Shown piece after piece: positions 26,398-37,090 of a stretch of 64,000 bases of DNA. The stretch comes from Brettanomyces bruxellensis (lineage: Eukaryota; Ascomycota; Pichiomycetes; Pichiales; Pichiaceae): positions 310,001-374,000 of the forward strand of contig NC_054684.1 of the NCBI RefSeq assembly GCF_011074885.1, given 5' to 3'. The notes under the pieces are model-generated. The model saw only the letters and a list, made by a program, of their open reading frames with translations. It was not told the origin of the DNA and did no database searches. The position numbers and the translations under genes are program-made. How positions within the stretch are numbered: the first letter of the stretch is position 1; every line of letters starts with the position of its first letter.

Positions 26398-28149
26398 ATG
26401 GCACCTATAGCTTTGTCATCTTCCAAGGAGGAAAACAGAATCTCCTTATCCGAGTATGTCTTTAGAAGGATTGCTTCTCTTGGGGTGCACTCCGTTTTTG
26501 GAGTTCCCGGAGATTTCAATTTGGAGTTTTTGGATTTCATTTACAATGTTCCAGAACTCAAATGGTACGGAACATGCAACGAATTAAATGGTGCCTATGC
26601 TGCAGATGGCTACTCAAAAAGAAGTGGGAAGCTAGGTGTTCTTGTTACCACGATGGGAGTGGGAGAATTGAGTGCCATGAATGGAATCAGTGGTAGCTAT
26701 GCAGAATACGTTCCAATCCTTAGCATAGTTGGTACAACACCAACAACCGCAAAAATGCAAGGTCTTCCAAGTCATCACCTCATTACACAATTGAATCCAT
26801 TGGAAAAAAACGATCATTATGTTTATCAAAAGATGGCCGCAAGCATTTCTTGTAATGTTACCAGTATTGATGACCCATTTGAAGCACCAGATATGGTTGA
26901 TAACTTGATACGTGATATATTGAAAGAAAAGAAGCCTGGCTATCTTTATATACCATGCAATCTGGCAAGTGTTCCTGTTTCTGATTTGAACTTGAGAACA
27001 ACATCTGGAAAATTCTTCTTCGAGAAAGAATTGTGCTGTGACCAGGTCATGGTTCAAAATCTTGCCGCAAAGATTTTAGATCTGATTTATATGTCACATA
27101 AACCATTTGTTTTATCTGATTGTCTAGTGGACAGATTGCGCATTTCACATGAAATTCAGGAGTTTGTGGACAAAGCAAAATTACCAAATTCATGTACACA
27201 AATGGGAAAGTCCACATTGAATGAGCAGAGTTCATATTATATTGGAGATTATAGCGGAGATGAAACTTCAATAAAGACAATGAACTATGTCTCTTCTTGT
27301 GATTTGATGATTCACATGGGAAATTTTGACAATGAAACGAACTCTGGGCATTTTAGTATTCATAAGGAATTCGATGACAAGAAATCAGGAAAGACTCTTA
27401 TTATTCTTAATCACAAGTATATTAAAATTGGATCAGAGCTTTTCTATGGGTATTCAATTTTAGACGTGCTACCAGAAATGCTTCGAATGTTGGATACTTC
27501 AAAACTTCCTCAAGTACCAGCACCATGTATCCAGAATATAATTCCAGCACATAAATCATCGACACCGATTTCAGAAACTGATGTATTGAAAGGGATTCAA
27601 ACTCTTTTAAAGCCAAATGACACGTTGATCGTTGATACCGGTTCAATTTTGTACGGAATTTCAGACATTAGGTTACCAAAAGGATGTAAGGTTCTCACAC
27701 AGCCATTTTATCTTTCTATTGGAATGGGACTACCTTGCTCATTTGGAGCAAGTGTAGCCAATAGAGAGCTCGGAAATAAGGGAAGAATCATTCTTGTTGA
27801 AGGAGACGGAGCTGCTCAGATGACTATTCAAGAGTTTTCAAACTTCAACAGAGAAGGGTTGAACCCACTTATTCTTCTATTGAACAACGAAGGTTACACG
27901 GTTGAGAGAGCAATTAAGGGACCGACAAGAGGTTATAATGATATTAGACCAAATTGGAAGTGGACACAGCTTTTTGACACTTTCGGCATGAAAGATTATA
28001 AATGCCAAAGAGTTGATACACCAGATGAACTATCAAAAACCTTAAAAGAATTTGGCAGTGACAACTCATGCTCTAGAATGATCGAAATCGGTCTAGCTAA
28101 GTTGGATGTTCCATGGAGAATCAACGGTATGGTTTCTCACAAGAAATAG
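26398..28149 (+). CDS. ThDP-dependent 2-oxo-acid decarboxylase (pyruvate or indole/phenylpyruvate type)
   Basis: The enzyme converts a 2-oxo acid to an aldehyde and CO2 with thiamine diphosphate and Mg2+. The 583-residue protein has the catalytic set of the pyruvate decarboxylase family: Asp39 in GDFN, Glu62 in NELN, His126-His127, the cofactor motif GDG at 469-471 with NN near 496, and Glu503 in GYTVE. The GDG-to-Glu spacing equals that of Pdc1. The block NNEGYTVERAIKGP is closer to indolepyruvate decarboxylases than to Pdc1 (NNDGYTIEKLIHGP). It could serve aromatic amino-acid breakdown (Ehrlich pathway, ARO10-like) or be a divergent PDC. I could not decide between these from sequence. Confidence 0.88.
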   Translation: MAPIALSSSKEENRISLSEYVFRRIASLGVHSVFGVPGDFNLEFLDFIYNVPELKWYGTCNELNGAYAADGYSKRSGKLGVLVTTMGVGELSAMNGISGSYAEYVPILSIVGTTPTTAKMQGLPSHHLITQLNPLEKNDHYVYQKMAASISCNVTSIDDPFEAPDMVDNLIRDILKEKKPGYLYIPCNLASVPVSDLNLRTTSGKFFFEKELCCDQVMVQNLAAKILDLIYMSHKPFVLSDCLVDRLRISHEIQEFVDKAKLPNSCTQMGKSTLNEQSSYYIGDYSGDETSIKTMNYVSSCDLMIHMGNFDNETNSGHFSIHKEFDDKKSGKTLIILNHKYIKIGSELFYGYSILDVLPEMLRMLDTSKLPQVPAPCIQNIIPAHKSSTPISETDVLKGIQTLLKPNDTLIVDTGSILYGISDIRLPKGCKVLTQPFYLSIGMGLPCSFGASVANRELGNKGRIILVEGDGAAQMTIQEFSNFNREGLNPLILLLNNEGYTVERAIKGPTRGYNDIRPNWKWTQLFDTFGMKDYKCQRVDTPDELSKTLKEFGSDNSCSRMIEIGLAKLDVPWRINGMVSHKK

Positions 28150-28434
28150 AGGAAAGAATTCACCATTTATTATGCTTGCTCTGATCACGAAGATTATTTT
28201 AGAATTATTTGTTGGTTTCTGTAGTATATTTGCATTATTGAATAAATAAAAAGGTACGCTAATTAATAAAATGCTTTCCAATTGTACACAGAAAATTAAA
28301 GCAGTAAGGGAGAAAGTAAGAAGTGAAAAAAGGCGAATCTTGAATAGATTAAGGGGAACGAACACCATAAACAGATTAGAGAAAACATATATAAGTGAAG
28401 AAAAAAAAAACGACTCCTTGGAATTAAAGTAGCC

Positions 28435-31005
28435 TCACATGTGATAATCTATGAAATCATTAATATTGAGTTTCATATAATCATCTAGATGATGAAGCAT
28501 GTGGTGTTTGAAGAAAGAGTTATTAAGAATAGAGCTTAGGACCTTCTTGAACTCTGTGAGTACGAGATCCTTCTTTCTTTTTACCTTTATGCTACCTTTA
28601 GCAACCTGATATGAAGCAGCAATAAGCACAAGCTTATTGAAACGTGCAAAACCCTGCCCATAACATTGGGCAAGTATATCATCATTTATTCGTGTTTCAG
28701 CACCATCATCACCATCTTCCTTGAACTCCGAAGGCAATTCACTAATTGTAAAATATTCAGCAAGAAGTCTGATAAAGTGCTTTTTGTCCGTTTTTAACAC
28801 CTGGTTCATAGACTTATAAAACTGAAGAAGAAATGACATATTAAGTCTCCAGCTTTCAGATGACTTCCCATCTATTAATCTATCAAAAATGGAAAGTGTG
28901 TAGCAAACGTCATATCTCAAAACTTCACCTTGCCAATCAAATAAAAATCCAGGAATCAAATCCTTGTCTTCACTTCCAACATAAAATATCGTGTTGTCGT
29001 AAGCGGTGGCAAGCTTCATCAACTGCCTATTTTGGTACACAATCCTTGAATAATAATGATGCTGTTTAGAACTGTCAACGAATGTTGTTTCCGGCGAGTA
29101 CTTGTAATTCAGAGGTAATGGAAGTATTATCTTCTCATTTTTAATATAGTTCCTCAGCTCCAAAGGGGTTGATGTATTGCTCTTAGAATTTCTTGAACTA
29201 TCATCCGATAGTTTACTTTGAATGAATTTCCTGTATTCCCTCAATTTGAACCAATTTAAATAGTGATAAAATGAAGGTAATATATTGGATGTCAAATTCC
29301 GTAAGTAATTCGTAATTACGATGTAAATTGTTAGATCCGTATGGTGCTCGGCAAGTAAGAGTTGTACCTGACTGAGAAGTTTAGTATCAATACTTGGAAG
29401 AGACGTTCTCTTTCCACTTGCAAATATCGTCTTCTCAAATGGAATCTTTTGAAAATGAAAGCCAAATTGGAAAAAATTGGCGTCCCGCTTGGAGTCTAAA
29501 AATTTGTCAACTCTTTCCTTCTTGATATGAGGAAAGTAGAGCGGGTCCCATGATGAAAGCTTAAAAGCGGCAGTCGAATCAGGCGAGCACATAGATGAAA
29601 TTGAAGATGTATCGGACAGAATGGAAGCAGAAGAACTGGAAAATGTATTCAGAGATTGTCGGAACTCGCTTGCCACGGAATCTCCATGTTTAAATAAACT
29701 TCTAATACCACTACTTATGACACTAATACGCTTATCGTCTGAAGAGGAGCCAGACTCCAAAAAGAACTCAGAACCAACATTTTGATCACCAGGTCGGACG
29801 TAAATCTTTTTTAAGTCCATGTCAAAATAAACATCCCAGGTTAGTTTTTCCTTGAAAAGTAAATTTGAGGTACCAATGAGGTATGATTTATATCCCTTAA
29901 TTAAATCCAGAGTCCCGAGATCAAGAATTGGGTAAAATGGATATTGATAATGTAACTCGTCGTTAAACAAGGATAGCAACGATGATCCAAAATCCATCAC
30001 AATGTTATAGCAAGAATCATAACAATACAAGACTATCCTTTTACGTAGTAAAACGGCATTCAAGATCAAACACAATGGATCAATACCCTTGTAAGGTGCC
30101 ATAGAACATTCTTGATATCCACCATCATATTCAATCTCACACTTTTGAAGAGTTTCTAAAAGATTGCGTAAGTTAGAATCTTTTTGAAGATCAGCACCAT
30201 ACATTGCCAGGCGAGAACAAAGAAGGGATGTTTCCGGAATTTGAATTGGGAAATCGATTTTTCCAAGATTAACTGTACATTTTATTAGGGAACCGTCAGA
30301 ATGGGGGAAGAATTCCCTAAGTTCAGAAGATAGCACCGGCTTCCCCTGATCTAGTCTAGTGAGAACAAAACGTTCATCATATGATAACTTCTTATAGGCA
30401 TCAATAACCTCCGGAATGGGCATTTTATTCATATTTTGCCAAACCGTTTGAATCTGCAAAGAACCCACCGACTCCTGGAATTCATTTTGAAGCATGAAAT
30501 ACATCAACGGCTTGAAAACTTGAACGATGGGAAGGCGCGTAACTATGGAGATGGCTCTCGCCGTACCGTTTCTGTAGGTGTTGTCATTTTGGAAATAACT
30601 CAAGCTATATAAATAGCAAGGAACAAACGTAAGAGTGTCTTTAGAATATGAAAGCAAACTTGTAGCCAGATCAATGTACATAGGAACCATCGTGTAGTGC
30701 TCTCTGTTTAGAAACTTTTGAAGATTTGGAGGCATAATCAAACCCATGAGATTATCCAACTGATTTGAAATCAGGGGAAGATCCAATGGATATTGTTTGG
30801 TAACATTGAGCCCTTTCTTTTTGTCAAATTCAGTGCACACTATGTAATCAAAAACAGATGCAGGAACGCTTTCCTCTGCGGGTCTATTGGCAACAAATGG
30901 TGAAAGCAATTTCATAGCACCATCTTCTGACGCAGAGGTATTTGTAGTATCAATAGGAGGGGCCCTATTTGTATTAACAGTGGCCATCCTTGGATCTAAA
31001 GTCAT
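28435..31005 (-). CDS. AFI1: DENN-domain protein Afi1 (Arf3-interacting polarity factor)
   Basis: Afi1 is a cortical DENN-family protein that helps place the GTPase Arf3 at sites of polarised growth. The N-terminal Arf3-docking part is seen in FDYIVCTEFDKKKGLNVTKQYP. It is followed by the DENN-like core (RAISIVTRLPIVQVFKPLM) and an SPA-type segment (YKSYLIGTSNLLFKEKLTWDV). A Ser-rich linker follows at about 465-510, and the C-terminus is helical. The frame is open to 31041 only through GTG. The first ATG is at 31005 and gives 856 residues (893 in Saccharomyces). Family assignment is by pattern and could be another DENN subgroup. Confidence 0.8.
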   Translation of the reverse strand: MTLDPRMATVNTNRAPPIDTTNTSASEDGAMKLLSPFVANRPAEESVPASVFDYIVCTEFDKKKGLNVTKQYPLDLPLISNQLDNLMGLIMPPNLQKFLNREHYTMVPMYIDLATSLLSYSKDTLTFVPCYLYSLSYFQNDNTYRNGTARAISIVTRLPIVQVFKPLMYFMLQNEFQESVGSLQIQTVWQNMNKMPIPEVIDAYKKLSYDERFVLTRLDQGKPVLSSELREFFPHSDGSLIKCTVNLGKIDFPIQIPETSLLCSRLAMYGADLQKDSNLRNLLETLQKCEIEYDGGYQECSMAPYKGIDPLCLILNAVLLRKRIVLYCYDSCYNIVMDFGSSLLSLFNDELHYQYPFYPILDLGTLDLIKGYKSYLIGTSNLLFKEKLTWDVYFDMDLKKIYVRPGDQNVGSEFFLESGSSSDDKRISVISSGIRSLFKHGDSVASEFRQSLNTFSSSSASILSDTSSISSMCSPDSTAAFKLSSWDPLYFPHIKKERVDKFLDSKRDANFFQFGFHFQKIPFEKTIFASGKRTSLPSIDTKLLSQVQLLLAEHHTDLTIYIVITNYLRNLTSNILPSFYHYLNWFKLREYRKFIQSKLSDDSSRNSKSNTSTPLELRNYIKNEKIILPLPLNYKYSPETTFVDSSKQHHYYSRIVYQNRQLMKLATAYDNTIFYVGSEDKDLIPGFLFDWQGEVLRYDVCYTLSIFDRLIDGKSSESWRLNMSFLLQFYKSMNQVLKTDKKHFIRLLAEYFTISELPSEFKEDGDDGAETRINDDILAQCYGQGFARFNKLVLIAASYQVAKGSIKVKRKKDLVLTEFKKVLSSILNNSFFKHHMLHHLDDYMKLNINDFIDYHM

Positions 31006-32768
31006 TTCCTTTGAACACCGGGTAAGACGTGTGGATATCACTTCGGACTGGATCCGTAAATATATTACGAAAACGATGTTATCAAGACTCCTTCTGTTTG
31101 CAGATCAACCCACCAAATTCACGAAATTACGATGATTAAAAAAATTGGGATGTCAACAAGATAAAATTTCAGAATCTTTTTAGGCTGATTTTATTCATTT
31201 GATTTGAAATTATGGGAAAAAAGGGAAAGGGTCTCTTAATGATTTGGTATGATGGAGCGAAATGGGAAGGGAGTTTAAGATTTCGCAAGCGCGCCTAGAA
31301 ATAACAACAAGAAAAGTAAATACGGGAAGTAACAAGGAACAAAGAGTGCGACCTTAAAAATTATACATGGTAAGAACTTTTAAAAGACCTAAAACTATCC
31401 ATCACAGGGGTCACTACGGGGGAAGCAATCAATACCTACTGAACATATCTCTAATATCTGCAGAACTCGGTGACAATCATTTTAATGTACTAAACTTGTG
31501 ACAGCACAATAAAAGATGAATATCATTACGAAAATGCTAGATATTAATACATGTACAAAATTTAACAATGGAATGTTTAAACAATCGAGTGGAGGAAATG
31601 CAGGAGGGCCGACGGACCTTTCATATATATATATTTTTTTGACTTTTTAGTGTCAATATTTATCAACCTGAAAATAATTTTATTTGTTCCGGCACAGAAT
31701 TAAGAACATTAAAAATATGTTGGAATTCTAACAAATCAGCAGTAATAAAAATACCCACAACTTATTTGTTTTCAGGAATATAGCAATAACCCTCATATAC
31801 TACCATCTCCAAGAATAACCATGTTATAATATAAGGTAATAGCCGAAAGATCGACATGCCTTTTCCCTCTTTTTTTTTTGCTGTATATGAGTATCTAATG
31901 TCACATTATAAAATTCCTTTCCAGAGCCTTTTTTTTTTTCAATAATCGAGTACAATAGATATTATCAGAATCCCCTACCATTATAATTCTGGACCGGCCG
32001 TTTTATTCAACCGGAAAGTAATTCAGTCGTATACTGATGTCTCTCATATTCTATTTAACAACGGTTGATTTCTGTTTATGGATACTGACAATGCTCATGA
32101 TCTTTTTGGGTAATAGTTGCGAAATTCCAGTTGGATGCGAATAGAATAAGTAATGTAATGTTGCTGGGATCACACCATCATAATTATATTTTAACTTGAT
32201 TGGAAGAAATACAAAAGGAACAATTGATAACTACATTAAAAAATATATACAATAATCAAGGGGAAATTATTGTTTAAACTAGATATTAAAGTATACTTAC
32301 TCATGCTCAAACGTTATTTTTTGGCTAATATTTTTGACGAAGAAGTAACGTTGGGACAAGAAGATGAAACATAATCTACTAATGTATTGTTACTTTCCTT
32401 CTATAAAGAAGTGAGAGGTAAATTTGCTTCCATCGATCGACGCGTCAAGGAAATAAATGTCATTTCTGACCTGGTCCAAAATTTGAGAAATTTTGCCACG
32501 TTTTCATTTTTTTTGCAAAACGCAAGATAGTGCAAAAGAAATTTGTGGAGGAGAAGAAATCTCGCTCATCCCAATGCTCTTCTTTTGCTCTTCTTCTGTT
32601 ACTTCGCTTCGGAAACTACAAAAAAAATTTTCTGGGCGAATTTGAGTTAGGAAAATAAAAGCATCAAACTTTTGTCTATCCGCCCTTCGTACAATCACTG
32701 TGGTTTCATACTTATCATCTAAAAATAACCATCAAATAAACTAACTACTACGTTAAAGTCAAAAAAAT
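31006..32768. promoter_or_regulatory. Divergent promoter region of AFI1 and YRA1
   Basis: This 1.76-kb AT-rich intergenic region has no supported gene and no tRNA or repeat of note. It contains T-rich tracts near 31870 and 31930 and an ATATAT tract at 31625. The last 300 bases before YRA1 presumably carry its promoter. Confidence 0.5.
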
Positions 32769-34744
32769 ATGTCCGAACTAGAACAATCTTTGGACGCAAT
32801 TATCGCCTCTGACAGGGCAAAAAAAGCTTCTCATACTGTTTCCAGAAAAAGAAGAGCACCTTCTGGTAGAGTGGGAAAGTCAAATAGAACAAGATCAAAT
32901 GCCGCCGCTAAGAAGGCCGCAGCAGCAGCAATTGCAGCAGCAGCTCTAAAGAAGGCAAACAAAAGTAAAGGAAGAAACAGTGGAAGAGTTGTTAGTCCAA
33001 CTGTTGACGCAAGCTCTCTGGAAATGGCTACAAAAGTTGTTGTTTCGGGTTTGCCTACCGATATTAAACCTTTGAATGTTAAGGTACGCATTTTTTAATT
33101 CAGTGAATGGATTTTGAACGTTTCATCATTACACGCAACAATAGAAAAGGGATTTTGAACAGAGTTATATCTCGTCATATCTGTATTAGAGCATATTCTA
33201 TCAAGAACACGCATAAATACTATATTCAATCGTGATTTTTTTTTGTTTACTTGATTTTTGGGTTTGGTTTTTTTTTCATTTTTTAATTTGGCTTGGCAGG
33301 TTTGTTTTTCATTTCATAGTTTCATATCAAGCCGGTCGCTTTTCGGATACTAGATTCCTATCTTAATAAGAAGAGTTTCACTGACGGATTACTCTTTTGT
33401 TTGATTGGTGGCTACATTCAATGGTAATATTTGCCGATCATTTTCCAGTTCTTTGCGAAAAGCATATACACACCACGACAACGCTCCCGAACATTTTCGA
33501 TGTGATTTGGGTGGTAAAGACTATTTGTTATTGCTAGGCTGCAAAGAATTTGGAGGTTGCTAATATGAATTGCTCTGGTCTTTTAATTCCTTCAACCGTT
33601 CAATGGTCGTCATTTTCGCAAAAAATATGGATGCAATGATTCTACGTGCTATGCATTTCTAGCAGTGCTATTATGTTATGCATGGAATATTCTCCGTATT
33701 ATGTCTTTTGAACACTAACATTATGTGAACTAGTTCAAGTATACCGCCTGTCATTGATTGGTATAACTAATATACTGTTTCAAAGTGACGGCATTTGCAT
33801 TCTTTTATTGCTCTTCTTGCAGGATATTGCGATGCTGGTATGCTGAAATGTTCACATGCTCACGGTTATTCTTCCTTATATTATTAAGGAAGAAGAGGCT
33901 TTTTCTTCCGAAGAATCTGGGAAGAAGTGAGCAAATTTGATTCCCTTTTAAAGCTTAGAAAGTTATGTTCTTTTGGGTTAAAAAATATATATGTTAGTGT
34001 CTCCAGGCAGTTATCCCGGAATGCTTAAAGGCAGGGGGACCATTGATAGGGATTATCCGATTAAAGAATTTTATTAGGCAGGAGTCAGTTTCAAAGGTTA
34101 TATCCATGTTTTATGCTCAATTTAGAGATCCGACGAACCTGTTAATCCGTACAGTGTCAAAATCCTATTTTCTTGTGTTGCAATCATTATTGATTGCCAA
34201 AATAATCTTTTACTAACAGCAATGAATCCTTCATTTTATATAGGAATTCTTCCAATCTCAAATTGGTGGTGTTAGCCATGTCTCGCTATCTTATAACGAA
34301 CGAGGCCAGTCAACCGGTGTTGCAACTGTTATTTTTAAGCATGCTTCTACTGCAAGAAAGGCCGTTGCTAAGTATAACAATGCGCCAATTGACGGCAAGA
34401 GAAAAACTTTGAAACTAGAGTTGGTTGTCGATCCAGAGCAGAAATCTTTGGCTGCAAGAATCACACCTAATGTTGTTGTTGATTCTTCAGCTGTGAGGGC
34501 TAGATTGCAATTCAAGAGAAACAGACGTAACCAGCAAGTCGTCAGAAGTAACAACAGAGGTAGAAGATCGAACAGTGGTAACAATAATGGTAACAAAAAT
34601 GGTAATGGTAATGGCAATAACAACGGTAATAACAATAAAGGGCGCAAGGGTGGCAGATCCAGAAGACAAAAGAAGACTGTTGCTGAATTGGACCAGGAAA
34701 TGGCTGATTACTTTGCTGAGGGTAAGCAGTTGGACCGGTTATGA
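32769..34744 (+). CDS. YRA1: mRNA export adaptor Yra1 (REF/ALY), spliced
   Basis: Yra1 binds mRNA and hands it to the exporter Mex67-Mtr2 at the nuclear pore. Exon 1 is 32769-33083 and exon 2 is 34244-34744, giving 271 residues. The N-terminal REF box is SELEQSLDAIIASDRAK, then a basic Ala/Lys-rich region, then an RRM from about residue 92. Across the splice junction the protein reads NVK|EFFQSQIGGV and continues SLSYNERGQSTG, matching yeast almost word for word. A Gly/Asn/Lys/Arg-rich linker and the C-terminal REF box VAELDQEMADYF follow. The intron sits at the same place as in Saccharomyces, just before the EFF motif, in phase 0. Confidence 0.95.
33084..34243 (+). other. YRA1 intron (1160 nt, non-consensus donor)
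   Basis: The donor is GTACGC, two bases away from GTATGT. The branch site TACTAAC (34211-34217) and acceptor TAG (34241-34243) are canonical. If the intron is retained, translation stops after four extra codons (TAA at 33096-33098). In Saccharomyces the long YRA1 intron mediates autoregulation through inefficient splicing and Edc3-dependent decay of exported pre-mRNA. I saw no snoRNA motifs in the intron. Confidence 0.92.
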
Positions 34745-35105
34745 AATAACATGACCCATCATTAGTACTTGGTTGATCAATATTTCATTACTGGGATTTC
34801 CGTGTCAATTCTGAATTTATACTTTTCATAATTAGTAGGTTTGTGTATTCTTTTATGGGCCCGCATTGCATGTGAGTCTTATTTTTGTATAAGGAAATAT
34901 CGAAGGCGGAACATATTTGGTTCCAGTCTTGTTTCGTTTGCTGATGTGCCTACTTTGTACGTACTTTTTTATTTTTAATATCATAAGCGGTGTATTATAG
35001 TTGCCGAATCATATATATACGTAGGAAAAAGAAGGCGAAATGAATAAATAAGTGAAATAAATCAAGAGGAACCATATTTTCAAGAAGCAAGATAAATGGA
35101 GAACT
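34745..35105. other. Convergent spacer between YRA1 and the small membrane protein gene
   Basis: This 361-bp stretch lies between converging 3' ends. I see nothing else in it. Confidence 0.6.
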
Positions 35106-35438
35106 TTAGTTTCCTTTATGAATCCAATTATCAAACATGTTAAACTTATCCCCATGCTTCCGACTCATGTAACTATTTCCAGAGCCTTCAAACTCACTTT
35201 TCCTCTTGTATTCTTCATCGTCCATCTCTTTCGGGAATCCAGGTTTAATGGTGGCAATAGAATTTCCGGATCTCACCCGCTTTCTCATCAGGGAATCATA
35301 CGATGACGAATCCTTTATAAACTGTTGCTTTCTTCTGATTGTGACCTTATTTTTAGCGTAATAGGCTGCAAAAATGGCTACACTTGAAACGAATGCGATC
35401 TGCTTCCAAAATTGTCTGATTGGGGGAAGTGCTGACAT
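35106..35438 (-). CDS. Small single-pass membrane protein of unknown function
   Basis: This 110-residue ORF starts at an ATG, with one predicted membrane segment near the N-terminus (about residues 13-28, IAFVSSVAIFAAYYA) followed by KNKVTIRRKQQ. That is the layout of many small mitochondrial inner-membrane proteins. The rest is hydrophilic, ending in YMSRKHGDKFNMFDNW, a motif-like block that suggests real conservation. I do not recognise the family. It is divergent from the ANT1-like carrier. A chance ORF is possible but less likely given length and composition. Confidence 0.6.
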   Translation of the reverse strand: MSALPPIRQFWKQIAFVSSVAIFAAYYAKNKVTIRRKQQFIKDSSSYDSLMRKRVRSGNSIATIKPGFPKEMDDEEYKRKSEFEGSGNSYMSRKHGDKFNMFDNWIHKGN

Positions 35439-35962
35439 ATTTTTTTTTCTGTGACTTAATCAGCAGTTTATTACGTGTATAGGTGGGTAACTTGGCTATA
35501 TGGGATCTCAGGTTGAAAATCAGCGCTCTTTCGTCAATCATAAATGAAACAAAATGGGAAGATGAAAGTGTACTACTTTTAACGTGGGTCCAAAATTTTT
35601 TTGAGGTTCCGTTGGCAGGCGCGAGAGTCACGGAATCTTTTTTGGTAACGACAATGTCTGTAGGAATTTGAAAGATAGAAATTCTCAGCTTACTGAACCC
35701 CGAAGCTCAGAATTACTTTTTCTCGAATCCGATCGAGTAGATAAGCGGATAATTAACAATAGTCACAATAATAAAATAAAGTAACACGGCTAAGACGATT
35801 TTCGTTATAAAGAATTTCATCGCTGTTCTTGTTTTCTTCCAAAGGTTTTCCCGCAGGCATTCGTCAAGACTTTTAACAAACTCTGCTTAAATATTTGAAC
35901 ACCTATCGTTGCTTTGATACTAACAACACAAGCACCGGAATATTGCGAGATAAAACAAAAAA
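35439..35962. promoter_or_regulatory. Divergent promoter of the small membrane protein and ANT1-like genes
   Basis: This 524-bp region has scattered CGG/CCG triplets (near 35730, 35755 and 35807). I could not fit the full oleate response element (CGG-N3-TNA-N9-12-CCG) expected for a peroxisomal carrier gene. Confidence 0.4.
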
Positions 35963-36991
35963 ATGACATTTCAGGTAAAGGACTCACAGATCAGAGTGAG
36001 AGCGATTGTGATCGAACGTGAAGAACCAGGAATTGATGAGGAAGAAGTAGAATTGAACACATCTACTGCCAGCTCGTTTATACACGCTGTGGCAGGAGGA
36101 TTAGCAAGTATGGTATCTTTAATATTAGTTTATCCGCTTGCATCTTTGGCTACAACTGCACAGGCGGGACCAGAGGCTTCTACAGTAAAAGCTAAAACGG
36201 TTCAATCTGATGTTAATATTAAAACAACTGAAGGCAGAAAGGAGGCATTAACGAAAGCTTTGATCACTGTGAAAGAATTGTATGCAGGTTTAAGTCCCGC
36301 TTTAGTCGGTATAATGGCGACAAATTCCGTTTACTATTACTTTTATGAGCTCACGGCCAAGAAGTTGAGAGCCATCTCAGGAAAATCAAACGATATTCAT
36401 GGTCTCAGCGCTAAGCAAAGTATCATTGCAGGTATAGTTGGTGGCATTGTCTCACGTATCGTTACAAATCCAATATGGGTTGCGAATACCAGAATGACTG
36501 TTGCTAAGGGTAAGGTCGGATCACAATTTAAGGTTATGTATGATATTGTGAAAAATGAAGGATGGAAGAAACTTTTTGCCGGATTGACACCAGCTCTCAC
36601 GTTAGTTTCGAACCCTGTCATTCAGTACACAATTTTCGAGCAACTCAAGACTCTCGTTGTTAGTAAGAAGCGTCATGCGTTAACTGCGTTTGATGCCTTG
36701 TACCTTGGTGCTATAAGCAAGTTTATTGCAACATTACTTACATATCCATATTACACAGTCAGAGCCAGGATGCACATGGCAAAAGGTGAATGTGCAAATA
36801 TGTATCAAATCATGAAGAGAATTCTTAAAGAGGAGGGTATTTCTAGTTTTTATAATGGCTTGGGATTTAAGCTATTGCAGAGCATTATTGGCTCAGGATT
36901 TTTATTCTATTTTAAGGAGGAGTTTGTACTCCAAACCCAGTACATTTTGAGACGGATCCTTGCCTTCCGCAGAAAGAGACTTTCTAATTAG
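35963..36991 (+). CDS. ANT1: Peroxisomal adenine nucleotide carrier, ANT1/PMP47-like (SLC25 family)
   Basis: The protein imports ATP into peroxisomes in exchange for AMP, supporting acyl-CoA activation of medium-chain fatty acids. It has 342 residues with three SLC25 repeats. The first repeat has VYPLASLATTAQAG in place of the usual PX[DE]XX[KR], as in Candida boidinii PMP47 and yeast Ant1. The second has NPIWVANTRM and the third YPYYTVRARM, both typical of that group. An acidic N-terminal extension of about 35 residues (IEREEPGIDEEEVELN) is longer than usual. The start is the first ATG, directly after an A-rich leader. Confidence 0.88.
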   Translation: MTFQVKDSQIRVRAIVIEREEPGIDEEEVELNTSTASSFIHAVAGGLASMVSLILVYPLASLATTAQAGPEASTVKAKTVQSDVNIKTTEGRKEALTKALITVKELYAGLSPALVGIMATNSVYYYFYELTAKKLRAISGKSNDIHGLSAKQSIIAGIVGGIVSRIVTNPIWVANTRMTVAKGKVGSQFKVMYDIVKNEGWKKLFAGLTPALTLVSNPVIQYTIFEQLKTLVVSKKRHALTAFDALYLGAISKFIATLLTYPYYTVRARMHMAKGECANMYQIMKRILKEEGISSFYNGLGFKLLQSIIGSGFLFYFKEEFVLQTQYILRRILAFRRKRLSN

Positions 36992-37090
36992 AGGAGTCTT
37001 GTCTAATCTAGAGTTTATTATTATAAGGAAAGTGGATTATTATGAAATCTATTGTATGAATATCTATGGCGGGATTAAGATTTTTTGATT

